The position numbers were made by a program, and so were the translations under genes. DNA of 64,000 nt from Peptococcaceae bacterium (lineage in GTDB: Bacteria; Bacillota; Desulfitobacteriia; Desulfitobacteriales; Syntrophobotulaceae), in assembly GCA_009783315.1 (NCBI GenBank), contig WRHI01000001.1:1-64000 (forward strand), written 5' to 3'. Shown here in pieces: positions 24,440 through 33,250 of the stretch. Every line of letters starts with the position of its first letter. The first letter of the stretch is position 1. The notes under the pieces are model-generated. The model was not told where the DNA came from. It was given only the letters and a program-made list of their open reading frames with translations, and made no database searches.

Positions 24440-25282
24440 TTACCATTCAATAGAATTGGCCTTATTCCTGTTCATTCTCGAAAAATCAGTTCTCACAAAA
24501 GTCAGTGTTGACAAAACCATGAACAACAAACCAAAAACAAACAAAATCAGCATCGCCAGCCAGGGCATAACCACAATCCCGCCGATCTGCAGCGCCAGCT
24601 GTTCCGCCAGAAGCTCCTCTGACGAGAGACTCGTTTTTTCCAGAGCCACCGTTCGAAAAAGAGCCACCGCGTAGGTCATAGGGTTAAAATACCCCACATA
24701 CACCAAGGTCTTCGGCAGCAAGGAAAAGGGGATATAGGCGCCGGAAATGAACGTCATCGGCATCGTAATCGCCATAGACACAATTTGAAAGGTCTGAATG
24801 TTTTTGGTGTTGGTAGCGATAAACAAACCGAACCCGGCGAAAACCAACCCAACAAAAATCATCAGCAGCGTCACATACACCAGAGTCAACACCGACGTCA
24901 CCTTGAACCCGACAAAAAAACCAACAACCAGAATAATGAACCCCTCCACAGCAGCGATAACCGCCGAAGACAAGAATTGCCCCGCGGCCACAGACACTCT
25001 GGCCACAGGAGAAACCAGCACCTCCTTCATGAACCCGGAAGTCATATCGTCAATGGTGGACGCGGATATACGCAATGCCGTCTCAAAAACCGTGGCGATA
25101 ATGATCCCCACCAACATATAGGGCACCGGATCCGAAATGGACTCGTTTCTGAAAATAGCGCTAAAGATGTAAACAAAAAAGAACGGGAAAAGGATCGAGA
25201 AGAACAACCTCGTCCTATCCCGGATAAACGCTTTGAGATTTCGGATACACAAAGCAAGAATCGTTTTCACACGCAAACCCAT
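24440..25282 (-). CDS. ABC-2 type permease
   Basis: A 280-residue membrane protein with six helices and an ABC-2 family profile (start RNLKAFIRDRTRLFFSILFP; central FISGAYIPFSLLPKTLVY). It partners the ATPase gene just upstream to form an exporter, probably for a drug, lipid or polysaccharide. AAAGG precedes the ATG. Its 3' end lies against the heptamer array. Confidence 0.88.
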   Translation of the reverse strand: MGLRVKTILALCIRNLKAFIRDRTRLFFSILFPFFFVYIFSAIFRNESISDPVPYMLVGIIIATVFETALRISASTIDDMTSGFMKEVLVSPVARVSVAAGQFLSSAVIAAVEGFIILVVGFFVGFKVTSVLTLVYVTLLMIFVGLVFAGFGLFIATNTKNIQTFQIVSMAITMPMTFISGAYIPFSLLPKTLVYVGYFNPMTYAVALFRTVALEKTSLSSEELLAEQLALQIGGIVVMPWLAMLILFVFGLLFMVLSTLTFVRTDFSRMNRNKANSIEW

Positions 25283-25304
25283 AACCTTTCAAAACAAACA
25301 ATCT

Positions 25305-25372
25305 TAATTGTCAATTGTCACTGTCCATTATCCCTTGTCCCTTGTCCCTTGTCCCTTGTTTCCCGTCCTTCA
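25305..25372 (-). repeat. Heptamer repeat array between ABC genes
   Basis: Units of TTGTCAA, TTGTCCA and CCTTGTC fill the space between the ATPase stop and the permease start, including four CCTTGTC copies near 25332-25360. Confidence 0.75.
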
Positions 25373-26284
25373 AGACCTTATTTCTTTGCCCGTAATCTCC
25401 AGAAACACATCGTTCAACGTTCCTTTTCTGATTTCCAAATCGGTCACACAATCCTTCTGGGCGCTGAGAACCTGTAACAAAAGAGCGGTGTCGTCCGCGT
25501 CAACCCGGTAAAAAGCAGGCTTCTTTTGAAAAGACACCTTATACGTGGTCAGCAGTTCTTCCAAAGCCTCAGGGTTCCTGGTTGTTATATAGGCCCGATC
25601 CTTCGTATAGCGCTTTTTCAGGGAAAAAGGCGAATCATCAGCCACAATAACGCCGCCGTCAATAACAGCCACCTGAGAGCAGATCTCGGCCTCATCCATA
25701 TAGTGGGTCGTTAAAAAAATCGTGATGCCTTTTTCCTTCTGCAGCTGCACAATATATTCCCAGATATGAGCCCTCGTCTGGGGATCCAGCCCCGTTGTCG
25801 GCTCGTCCAAAAACAAAACCTTGGGATAATGCATAAGTCCCCGGGCAATTTCCACCCGCCGCTTCATACCACCGGAAAGGCTGGCCACGGATTTCTTCCG
25901 CCATTCCGCTAGATCCACCAGCTTGAGGACGAAACGGATCCTGTCTTCCACCTGTCCTTTGGGCACGCTGTAAAAGACGCAATGCATCCGGAGATTTTCT
26001 TCAACAGACATTTTGGTGTCCAGCGTTGACTCCTGAAAAACCACCCCAATGGTTTTGCGCACTTCGTTCTTTTGGGTGCTGACATCCTTGCCGTCAATCA
26101 GCAAAGTGCCGGCTGTTTTTTCAAAGATCGTGCACAAAGTGTTAATCGTCGTGCTTTTGCCGGCGCCGTTGGGACCGAGGAACGCAAAAATACTGCCCTC
26201 TTCCACAGAGAAAGAGATATCGTTAACAGCCGCGAAAGCACCGTATTTCTTTGTGAAATTCCTGACTTCTATAATAGGCGGCAC
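25370..26284 (-). CDS. ABC transporter ATP-binding protein (DrrA/CcmA-like)
   Basis: A 304-residue ATPase: Walker A GPNGAGKST, signature LSGGMKRRVEIARGL, Walker B VLFLDEPTTGLDP, and a H-loop in TTHYMDEAE. An ATG at 26356 and another at 26296 are in frame, but the GTG at 26284 follows ATGGAGG by 5 bp and opens directly into the domain (PPIIEVRNFTKKYG), so I use it. It drives the permease encoded downstream. Confidence 0.9.
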   Translation of the reverse strand: MPPIIEVRNFTKKYGAFAAVNDISFSVEEGSIFAFLGPNGAGKSTTINTLCTIFEKTAGTLLIDGKDVSTQKNEVRKTIGVVFQESTLDTKMSVEENLRMHCVFYSVPKGQVEDRIRFVLKLVDLAEWRKKSVASLSGGMKRRVEIARGLMHYPKVLFLDEPTTGLDPQTRAHIWEYIVQLQKEKGITIFLTTHYMDEAEICSQVAVIDGGVIVADDSPFSLKKRYTKDRAYITTRNPEALEELLTTYKVSFQKKPAFYRVDADDTALLLQVLSAQKDCVTDLEIRKGTLNDVFLEITGKEIRS

Positions 26285-26468
26285 ACAGTCCTCCATCCCA
26301 GGTGATACAGATATTTCTCCATCAAATATATACCAGATTGTTGGACAAAGCAACAAAACTGTTGACGTCGATTATCCTTAGGGAATATTTTTGTATACCT
26401 ATGAAAAAAATACACCATAATAATTGTGTACCGCGATTCAACAAAGAAAGCTAGAGAGAGGATAAGTT

Positions 26469-27605
26469 GTGAGGCAAATCTATCTTAATAACGCCACAGA
26501 TGCGTATCCGCTTATTTCCGGCGTTGTGGAGACTATGGCTTCCTATATGCAAAACCCAACTTCGTTTTCTGGCCGGGACGGATCCGGAAACCCCGACTGC
26601 CTGTTTCGCTGTCGGTCCAATGTTGCCGAATTGCTGGAGGTTCACCCCGAACAGATTGTGTTCCTGTCCGGCGCGACACACGGATTAAACGCGGCAATCC
26701 TGGGGGTTAGTCTCAAACCAGGTGATCTTGTCATTACCTCGGTTACGGAACACAACTCCGTTCTACGCCCGTTAGCGCGTTTGCAGGATCTGTTGGGCGT
26801 TCGGATCGCCTATGTTCCTCTCACAGATGATATGCGTCTAGATGATAAACTCTTCAATGATTTCCTAAACCAGAAACCACGGTTGGTTGTCTTAAATCAT
26901 GCCGGTAATGTGACCGGACGGATCAATCCGGTCCGTCCATGGTTCGAAAAAGCCAAATCCGCCGGGGCAACAACCCTTTTGGACGCAAGCCAAACTGTTG
27001 GACGGATTCCTGTCAGACCCCGCGAATTATCGGCTGATCTGGTGGTCTTTCCCGGACACAAGGGACTGCGCGGCCCTCTGGGCACAGGTGTTCTTTGGGT
27101 AGCGCCGGAAGTCAGTTTGGCTCCGGCTTTTGTGGGCGGAACAGGTTACAAAAGCGAGCTAAGAGAACAGCCGGAAGAAATGCCCGCGCGGCTAGAAGCC
27201 GGCACCCCTAACACCCCTGCTTTTGTGGGCCTGGAGCAATCTGTTCTGTACATTAGAAACAATTTTGCCGACATAATCGCTGCCGAACGGTCTCTGACAC
27301 AAATGCTCTACCGTGGACTTTCGGAAATAGAAAATGTGCAAATTTTTGATGGGGAAAATCTGGCCGAAGATGAACGCATCCCAATCCTCTCCTTCCGGAT
27401 TGCGGGAATGGAGCTTGATCAAGCCGGGTTCGCTTTAACAGAAAGCTTTGGCATACACTGTCGGACAGGATTGCACTGCGCGCCGCTTATACACTCTTAT
27501 CTTGGCAGTCTACCAGATGGAACCGTCCGCTTCAGCCCTTCTTTTGCGACCCCAAAGGAAGACATTGACTATGCTATTGACGCTGTACGGAGGCTGGCGG
27601 CATGA
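26469..27605 (+). CDS. Cysteine desulfurase-like class V aminotransferase
   Basis: A 378-residue PLP enzyme. K198 in FPGHKGLRG should bind PLP, D172 and Q175 (LDASQTVG) are in place, and GIHCRTGLHCAPL (329-340) holds the candidate sulfur-accepting C337. The short N-terminus and the HCRTGLHCAP signature fit the TIGR01977/EF2568 subgroup, whose function is not settled and which is sometimes linked to selenium-dependent molybdenum enzymes. The start is GTG at 26469. The next gene overlaps by 4 bp, so it opens a probable operon. Confidence 0.82.
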   Translation: MRQIYLNNATDAYPLISGVVETMASYMQNPTSFSGRDGSGNPDCLFRCRSNVAELLEVHPEQIVFLSGATHGLNAAILGVSLKPGDLVITSVTEHNSVLRPLARLQDLLGVRIAYVPLTDDMRLDDKLFNDFLNQKPRLVVLNHAGNVTGRINPVRPWFEKAKSAGATTLLDASQTVGRIPVRPRELSADLVVFPGHKGLRGPLGTGVLWVAPEVSLAPAFVGGTGYKSELREQPEEMPARLEAGTPNTPAFVGLEQSVLYIRNNFADIIAAERSLTQMLYRGLSEIENVQIFDGENLAEDERIPILSFRIAGMELDQAGFALTESFGIHCRTGLHCAPLIHSYLGSLPDGTVRFSPSFATPKEDIDYAIDAVRRLAA

Positions 27606-27880
27606 AGATTGTTGATATAAAAAAAGTGGAGAATTGTTTTGACGGCGACTTTGTTTTCAAATACCTCTTTGACGCAGGGTGGACGCATAGTGAGATTATC
27701 CATATGGAGATGCTAGGAGATCTTCGTTATTACCAAAGCTTTCCCAGACCCATGTTTCAAGTGACCTGTTCCGACGGTACCGTCATCAAGGGCGTGGAAA
27801 ACGATCCGGAATGCCGGATTATTTTTCCTCGCGAAAACCCAACGTCAGCGCGGAAAAATTTTGAGGCTCGTTTTGGATGA
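27602..27880 (+). CDS. Small hypothetical protein coupled to the desulfurase-like gene
   Basis: A 92-residue protein overlapping the preceding gene by 4 bp (ATGA), with GGAGG 7 bp upstream. Three cysteines occur, two of them near VTCSDG and DPECRIIF. No family recognised. The tight coupling suggests it acts with the desulfurase-like enzyme, for example as a sulfur acceptor or regulator; this is inference. Confidence 0.6.
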   Translation: MKIVDIKKVENCFDGDFVFKYLFDAGWTHSEIIHMEMLGDLRYYQSFPRPMFQVTCSDGTVIKGVENDPECRIIFPRENPTSARKNFEARFG

Positions 27881-27940
27881 AGGTGGGGGACTACAGTTAG
27901 TCTTGTTAAGCCAAGTCAGATAAGGAAGGAGGACGGCTAA

Positions 27941-28132
27941 ATGGGTCAGAAAATGCTTGCAATCTATGAGGAAATTAAGAAGACAGAAGGGCTGCGTGGA
28001 CAGATGCGCTTGGCCATGCTGACCAGTATTCCCAGCGCCAAAGCAAATGAGATACCCGATTCAGCGGATGTAATAGCGAAATTTGCGTCTGCCTTTAAAG
28101 AGATCACACAAAAAGAATGTCCTATCAAATAG
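27941..28132 (+). CDS. Small hypothetical protein
   Basis: A 63-residue helical protein (GQKMLAIYEEIKKTEGLRGQ..) with a lone C-terminal Cys. AAGGAAGGAGG precedes the ATG. It sits 60 bp after the previous gene and 23 bp before the next, all on one strand. Family unknown. Confidence 0.6.
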   Translation: MGQKMLAIYEEIKKTEGLRGQMRLAMLTSIPSAKANEIPDSADVIAKFASAFKEITQKECPIK

Positions 28133-28155
28133 TTTAATGGAGGTGCTGGATTGCT

Positions 28156-28701
28156 ATGGCAAACGATACATTGCGGCTGCGACATGCTTTTGATAAAGAG
28201 CGATGCCGTCATGAAATCAACGGGTTAACGGCGGTTTTGCATTGTCACCATTTTGCGTCTCTAACAACCCAACTGGCCAATGATTGCCAGTTGCTTGATG
28301 CGAAAAAACTGCTGATGCAATGCGCCGAAGATACTTTTCATCTGGTTCTAACGGATTATTATCAACAAAACGCAATAACCGGGATCGAAGAACGTCTTCA
28401 TGTGGGGGAACAGTATTTTGCTGAGGTAGGTTTAGGCAAACTGAAAGTCTCCTACGCCGGCCCCTATTCGGGAGAGGTTGTCTTGGAGCACAGCCATCTA
28501 GATGAAGGATGGATTAAAAAATGGGGCCGGACTGACAAACCGATCAACTATGTTGGCTGCGGGTTTGTCTGTGCCCTTTTTGCGGCTGCCTATAACCGGA
28601 ATCGGCGGGAGTATACGGCACTGGAGCTCCAAAGCATAGCTCGGGGCGCTGATGTGTCGGTTATTAGGGTAATGGATGTTACCGACTCAGGAGGGAAATA
28701 A
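28156..28701 (+). CDS. V4R-like domain protein, first of two
   Basis: A 181-residue protein. The C-terminal half (GEVVLEHSHLDEGWIKKWG.., NYVGCGFVCALFAAAYNR) follows the pattern of V4R/4-vinyl-reductase-type small-molecule-binding domains, which often bind hydrophobic ligands or metals through Cys. The N-terminus has LHCHHFASL. This recognition is by eye and uncertain. GGAGGTG precedes the ATG. The next gene starts 1 bp after its stop. Confidence 0.55.
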   Translation: MANDTLRLRHAFDKERCRHEINGLTAVLHCHHFASLTTQLANDCQLLDAKKLLMQCAEDTFHLVLTDYYQQNAITGIEERLHVGEQYFAEVGLGKLKVSYAGPYSGEVVLEHSHLDEGWIKKWGRTDKPINYVGCGFVCALFAAAYNRNRREYTALELQSIARGADVSVIRVMDVTDSGGK

Positions 28702-28702
28702 A

Positions 28703-29308
28703 ATGGCTATTGATCGTGAAAGAATCATTAATGAGCTTTCTAAGTTAGATGTCAAGGGAGACCACACGGGACTGATCAATGGGTTCGGTGTATTTATTCA
28801 GCAGCTTCCGGCCATGATTTGGACAATGTTTTCGGAACGGCTGACGCGGGCGGTACCGGAAGATCTGCTGGAAACCGCAGAGTGGCTCCTGGTCGATGCC
28901 GCTCATGAATGCGGCTATCATACCGGGTATGGCATTATCACCTCTGAAGAATGGAAGGCCGTTGTGGAACCGATGATTGAGAACGCTCCCGAAGATATTC
29001 TGCATGGGGCCTTCGCTGTTTTTTCGGCGTGGGGATGGGCGAAAGCTGTCATTCAGGAGCTGGTTCCCGGTGAGAAAATGGTTATCCGGGCCGACGATTA
29101 CTATGAAGCTGATGTGGTTGAATATGGGCAATCCGGAAAAATGAGCGCATATACCTTGACCGGTGTAGCGGCGGCATTCATGGATCTGGCCTACGGCGGA
29201 AATTATGATCCTACCGGCGTCACTGGTCTGAACACCTTCATGGGCAAACAGACCAAAGGGATCGAATGCGGCGACGAGTACGGAGAGATCGTTGTAACGA
29301 GAGCGTAA
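28703..29308 (+). CDS. V4R-like domain protein, second of two
   Basis: A 201-residue protein starting at the ATG at 28703, after GGAGGGAAAT. Its end (AYTLTGVAAAFMDLAYGG.., KGIECGDEYGEIVVTRA) fits the closing part of V4R-like domains, where a Cys-containing C-x-x-G-x-x-x-C/Y turn is conserved. The N-terminal part is helical (WTMFSERLTRAVPEDLL). It looks like a diverged relative of the preceding protein. It ends the group that began with the desulfurase-like gene. Confidence 0.5.
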   Translation: MAIDRERIINELSKLDVKGDHTGLINGFGVFIQQLPAMIWTMFSERLTRAVPEDLLETAEWLLVDAAHECGYHTGYGIITSEEWKAVVEPMIENAPEDILHGAFAVFSAWGWAKAVIQELVPGEKMVIRADDYYEADVVEYGQSGKMSAYTLTGVAAAFMDLAYGGNYDPTGVTGLNTFMGKQTKGIECGDEYGEIVVTRA

Positions 29309-29350
29309 TCCTTTGGATTGATCAACAATTCAGTTCCCGAACCGCAAGAC

Positions 29351-29376
29351 GAGGGCTGTCACTGATGACAGCTCTC
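29351..29376. terminator. Hairpin between convergent genes
   Basis: GAGGGCTGTCA, loop CTGA, TGACAGCTCTC. It lies between the convergent 28703-29308 and gpr genes. There is no T-run, so termination strength is doubtful. Confidence 0.4.
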
Positions 29377-29383
29377 AACCCAA

Positions 29384-30373
29384 TTAATACAACGTGCTCT
29401 CATAATTGTCCTTATTGATATCCGGATGCAAGCAAATATTCAAAGCCCCGGCAATAATCAGCGCACTTTTCTCAATGAGTTCGTCAACTTCTTTCGGCGT
29501 CACCATCAATGAACCGCGGAAAGGGTGAAGGACATTGTCCACAATACCCATCAGACTTTCCTCATGATCAGGGCTATAGATCGCCGCCAAAGCCGGCTCA
29601 GATTCAAACTCTTTAAGAATCGCCTCCAAAGTCTGATGGGCGATCACAGCCGCGTTTACGACAGTAGGAACGCCAATGGCAACAACCTTGCAGCCCAAAG
29701 TCTCTTCATTCAGACCCCGGCGGTGGTTGCCGATGCCAGAACCGGGATTAATGCCTGTATCGGCAATTTGAATCGTTGTGCCGATTCGCGAGAGGGAACC
29801 GGCAGCCAGAGCATCAATAGCTATCAGGCAATCCGGTTTCACATGCTCCACCAACCCCCGCAGCATATCGGCGGTTTCAATACCTGTCAGCCCAAGCACA
29901 CCCGGAGTAATCGCCGCAACATTGCACATTTTTCCATCCACCTCTTCAGGTATAAACTTAAAAAGATGTCGTGTAACCAAGGTTTTTTCCACAACGCGAG
30001 GTCCCAAGGCATCAGGGGTGGCATGCCAGTTGCCGAGCCCAACCACAAGGAAAGTGTTGTCCTTCTTGGGATCGATCACTTTTTTAAGCTTTTTAGCCAG
30101 CTCTGTTGTCGTTACCTGGTACTCTCTGAGCAAATCGGCGTCGCGCAATTCCGGCAGCTCAAAGGTAATATACGTACCAATAGGGCGCCCCATGGTCTTT
30201 TCCGCCATAGCGTCTTTTATCGTAATGACAGTAATGGTGCCGTCTGAAAAATCCTCCTGATTCATGGCGACACCATCAACCTCTACATCAGCGTCACCAC
30301 GCAGCAATGCATGGGCTTCCACAGCCAAATCCAAATGAATATTGCTTCTTTGTAAAAAAGTTTTCAGATCCAT
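29384..30373 (-). CDS. gpr: Spore germination protease GPR
   Basis: A 329-residue aspartic-type protease that degrades SASPs at germination. Typical blocks: FLVVGLGNWHATPDALGP, ITPGVLGLTGIETADML, DALAAGSLSRIGTTIQIADTG and NPGSGIGNHR. The early QRSNIHLDLAVEAH matches the GPR pro-region, which is removed by self-cleavage. The ATG at 30373 has GAGGA at 7 bp, whereas the ATG at 30394 has its ribosome site too close. Its substrate SASP is encoded at 3989-4186. Confidence 0.95.
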   Translation of the reverse strand: MDLKTFLQRSNIHLDLAVEAHALLRGDADVEVDGVAMNQEDFSDGTITVITIKDAMAEKTMGRPIGTYITFELPELRDADLLREYQVTTTELAKKLKKVIDPKKDNTFLVVGLGNWHATPDALGPRVVEKTLVTRHLFKFIPEEVDGKMCNVAAITPGVLGLTGIETADMLRGLVEHVKPDCLIAIDALAAGSLSRIGTTIQIADTGINPGSGIGNHRRGLNEETLGCKVVAIGVPTVVNAAVIAHQTLEAILKEFESEPALAAIYSPDHEESLMGIVDNVLHPFRGSLMVTPKEVDELIEKSALIIAGALNICLHPDINKDNYESTLY

Positions 30374-30617
30374 AGCATTATCCTCACTTTCCATTCCTCA
30401 CGCCCAGAGGCGACATATCAACCAGGTCTTGCGTCAATCTGGTAAATATTGTATAGTTTAGACGAGGTTCATTGCTATATGTCTTTGTGAGGAACATTTT
30501 TAGTATGGGAAGAGTTAGATGTTTTATGTATGAGGCTCTCGTGTCAGGGATCGGCGTCAGAAGCTAGCAGGAGTCACCAGTCTTGTCAGAATCTTGACTC
30601 CCGTTATGTCTGACTTC

Positions 30618-30647
30618 TTGCGGCTGTAAGCCGCGCTGTGATATACT
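30618..30647 (+). promoter_or_regulatory. Candidate promoter of rsmD
   Basis: TTGCGG (30618-30623), an 18-bp spacer, and TATACT (30642-30647) with an upstream TG, giving an extended -10. The spacer contains a small GCGGC..GCCGC inverted repeat. Confidence 0.5.
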
Positions 30648-30671
30648 AGTGAAAACGTTTGAGAAGAGCCT

Positions 30672-31205
30672 ATGCGAATCATTGCAGGAGACCTAAAAGG
30701 AAGCCGCCTTAAGAACCTCAAAGGACAAGCAATCCGGCCAACCTCAGACAAGGTCAAAGGGGCCATCTTCAGCGTTCTGGACACAAAAGTCCTATCCGCG
30801 CGTGTCCTCGATCTGTTTGCCGGCACAGGGAATCTGGCCATCGAAGCCCTCTCCCGGGGCGCTGCCTCAGCGGTTTTGGTTGACGCCAGCCGCCAAGCGG
30901 TGCAGCTTATGAGGGACAACCTCCAAAATCTGGAACGGTCCAGCCAAGCCCGCATCGTTCATGAAGACGCGCGCCAATTTGTCCGCCGTACCGAGGAGTT
31001 GTTTGATCTGGTTTTTCTGGATCCACCTTATCATCACGACTTGCTCCGAACTGTTCTGCCTGACCTCCAAGGGAAGGTGAGCCCTTTGGGCGTTATCGTC
31101 GCCGAGACGGCGCAAGACGATGTTTTCACCACAGAACCCTTCGAGCTCCGGATTGTCAAAGAATATGGGGGGACAAAAGTTTGGTTCCTGCAGAATCCTG
31201 AATAA
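30672..31205 (+). CDS. rsmD: 16S rRNA (guanine-N2)-methyltransferase RsmD
   Basis: A 177-residue SAM enzyme that modifies G966 (E. coli numbering) of 16S rRNA. MRIIAGDLKG starts as usual; DLFAGTGNLAIEALSRGA is the SAM site and DLVFLDPPYH (about 115-124) the catalytic DPPY motif. In most Bacillota coaD follows directly; here it does not. Confidence 0.92.
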   Translation: MRIIAGDLKGSRLKNLKGQAIRPTSDKVKGAIFSVLDTKVLSARVLDLFAGTGNLAIEALSRGAASAVLVDASRQAVQLMRDNLQNLERSSQARIVHEDARQFVRRTEELFDLVFLDPPYHHDLLRTVLPDLQGKVSPLGVIVAETAQDDVFTTEPFELRIVKEYGGTKVWFLQNPE

Positions 31206-31227
31206 CAAAGATAAGGAGGTTAGTCGC

Positions 31228-31704
31228 TTGGAAAATCAGTTATATTCCCTGATAGAACAACTGGAAGACGCTATTGAACAAGGAAAAAAGATGCCCTTCA
31301 CAACAAAAGTCATGATCGATGAGGATCAAATTCTGGAAATTCTAGAAAATATCAAAAGCGTTATTCCACATGAAATCCAGCAAGCCCATAAGGTCCTCAC
31401 CGAGCGTGATCGCCTTATTGACGACGCCCGCGACGAAAGCCTGCGCCTATTAAACAACGCCAAGAAGCAAGCTGACCAAATGGTCAATGAAACCGATATT
31501 TTGCAGCGGGCCCAAGAGTATGCGGACGACTTGATCATGAAAGCCCAAGCCTATTCCCAGGAAGTCAAATTGAGCGCGCTTAAATATTCGGATGAACTGA
31601 TGCGCAACCTTGAAATCAAGCTGGAATCCACTTTTAAGGCCCTGCGCACCAGCCGCGAAGAACTGGCTTTGCTAGGCCATGACGACGAAGAAAAATCGGC
31701 ATAG
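31228..31704 (+). CDS. Coiled-coil DivIVA/V-ATPase-E-like protein
   Basis: A 158-residue, almost wholly helical, charged protein (NAKKQADQMVNETDILQRAQEYAD). Similar proteins, often named 'ATPase' in databases without an ATP site, occupy this position between rsmD/coaD and ylbJ in clostridia. The start is TTG at 31228, with AAGGAGG 8 bp upstream. Function unknown; the coiled coil suggests a structural or division-related role. Confidence 0.7.
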   Translation: MENQLYSLIEQLEDAIEQGKKMPFTTKVMIDEDQILEILENIKSVIPHEIQQAHKVLTERDRLIDDARDESLRLLNNAKKQADQMVNETDILQRAQEYADDLIMKAQAYSQEVKLSALKYSDELMRNLEIKLESTFKALRTSREELALLGHDDEEKSA

Positions 31705-31731
31705 CTCAGCAGGGAAACAAATGGTGGAACA

Positions 31732-32982
31732 CTAATCCCGAGACACACGCCTTAAGCGCGCGCGGCTCCAAAAGAAAACAAGCATAACCATAACAACGCC
31801 AAAAAACAGCAGATTCCATCTGAACACATGCCAAAATTGTACCGTATATTGATGCGAAGACAAATAGGCGACGCTTTCCGATGGAACCATCACGGACAGA
31901 TGAAGATGACGCAGAGCCACCTGGCTCAAGGCCAAAGCCAAGCTGCCATGAAGCAAACGCGCAGCCAAAAAAGGCCTCAACCGCAAATCCGTCTCTGCGG
32001 CAAACCCGGAAACTTGGGCAAAAACGCAAAGCCCGCCGAAACCCATGAGAAAAGCAATTGCACCTACCTGAGCCGCCATAGTCGGCATAGCATCCACCAC
32101 AGCGCGGCATCCGAGAGTTTGTTCGATCAGACCAGTCAGCACAGCTTCCATTCCCAGCTCCGCTCCCGTTCCCAAAACCAGCCCCGATTCCGGCATCTGC
32201 GCTCCCGCACCCCACAGCCCGGCAATTTTTGCCGGTATGTGGCTGATCAAGGCTAACACAGTCATCGTCTTCAACATTCTGATTATCACAGAAAAAAACA
32301 CCATGTATCCGCCGATTTGCAGAAGAACCGCCACATTTTTCTTAATGGAAGCCGCCAAAATCTCCCCAAAAGAACGTCTCTTTAGCTGAACGGCCCTCAT
32401 CCCATGGGCCGCCCGCGCCGAAAAACCCTCTCTTGCGGACTTTTCACCTCTGGCGCCGCCCTTATCACGACCACCATAGAAACGGAAAACGAATCCAACA
32501 ATAAGATTGGCGGCATAAACCGATCCCGCTAAAACAGCCCCAAGAGCCGGCACACCCAGCATACCACCGGCCACAGCTCCGAACATAAATCCCGGACTGG
32601 GATTGCAGGAAAAAGCCAGCAACCGTTCTCCCTCAATCCGGCTAAGCTGCCCGGACTCACGCAACCTGCTCGTCAAAGCGGCGCCAATCGGCATCCCGGC
32701 TGTGTGCACAACAGCCAGCACAAAAGCCGCGCACCCCGGCAGTCTAAACACAGGACGCATCAGCGGCTCGCACAGAGCCCCCAAGAAATCCACAGCCCCC
32801 AATTCCGTCAACAGATCCGAAACAATAAAAAAAGGCAGCAACGCCGGTAAAACACATAAAGCCCAAAGAGAAAGACCCGCCGCCGCCCCAGCTACAACCT
32901 CCTGCGGCGCCGCAACCATCACGCCGACCAAAAGCAGGAGCCCGAACATTATTATGTTCTTCGCGCTAAGTCTCTTGTACAT
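31732..32982 (-). CDS. ylbJ: Sporulation integral membrane protein YlbJ
   Basis: A 416-residue protein with about eight to ten membrane segments and the nucleoside-recognition/Gate fold shared with SpoIIIM/SpmA proteins (LPALLPFFIVSDLL; NPSPGFMFGAVAGGML). In B. subtilis ylbJ is sigma-E dependent and needed for spore cortex formation. The frame is open upstream to 33210, but that part is repeat sequence; ATG at 32982 gives the family start (MYKRLSAKNI). It faces rsmD and ackA, an inversion from the usual order. Confidence 0.88.
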   Translation of the reverse strand: MYKRLSAKNIIMFGLLLLVGVMVAAPQEVVAGAAAGLSLWALCVLPALLPFFIVSDLLTELGAVDFLGALCEPLMRPVFRLPGCAAFVLAVVHTAGMPIGAALTSRLRESGQLSRIEGERLLAFSCNPSPGFMFGAVAGGMLGVPALGAVLAGSVYAANLIVGFVFRFYGGRDKGGARGEKSAREGFSARAAHGMRAVQLKRRSFGEILAASIKKNVAVLLQIGGYMVFFSVIIRMLKTMTVLALISHIPAKIAGLWGAGAQMPESGLVLGTGAELGMEAVLTGLIEQTLGCRAVVDAMPTMAAQVGAIAFLMGFGGLCVFAQVSGFAAETDLRLRPFLAARLLHGSLALALSQVALRHLHLSVMVPSESVAYLSSHQYTVQFWHVFRWNLLFFGVVMVMLVFFWSRARLRRVSRD

Positions 32983-33004
32983 GATACTATTATTCTCTTT
33001 CAAA

Positions 33005-33236
33005 CTAACAACGAGCTTTGACAATGGACAGTCGGACAACAGTATCAGCAAGCTAATACTTGACAAAGGACAATAGAGAGGGTGGGGAACTTGAGATTGA
33101 CAGACAGCCATAAACTCATAACGGGTTATGACAGCATATTCGCAGCAGAAAACATTTATGAATCCTGGATCATCCGTTTTGCTAGTTGTCCATTGCTCCG
33201 TATTCCTCATTATCCGTTGTCAATTGTCCATTAAAT
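33005..33236. repeat. Scattered heptamer units and GTATCA repeat between ylbJ and ackA
   Basis: Contains TTGACAATGGACAG, a second copy of the GGACAACAGTATCAG..AATACTTGACAA repeat (33034-33066), and on the right TTGTCCATTG and TTGTCAATTGTCCATT units (33185-33231). No gene seen. Confidence 0.65.
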
Positions 33237-33250
33237 TAAGGAGTGAGATC

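Noticed and set aside
33128-33250. N-terminal extension of acetate kinase into the repeat
   Set aside because: The conserved AckA N-terminus begins at the TTG at 33251, which has its own AAGGAG; the upstream codons are repeat-derived.
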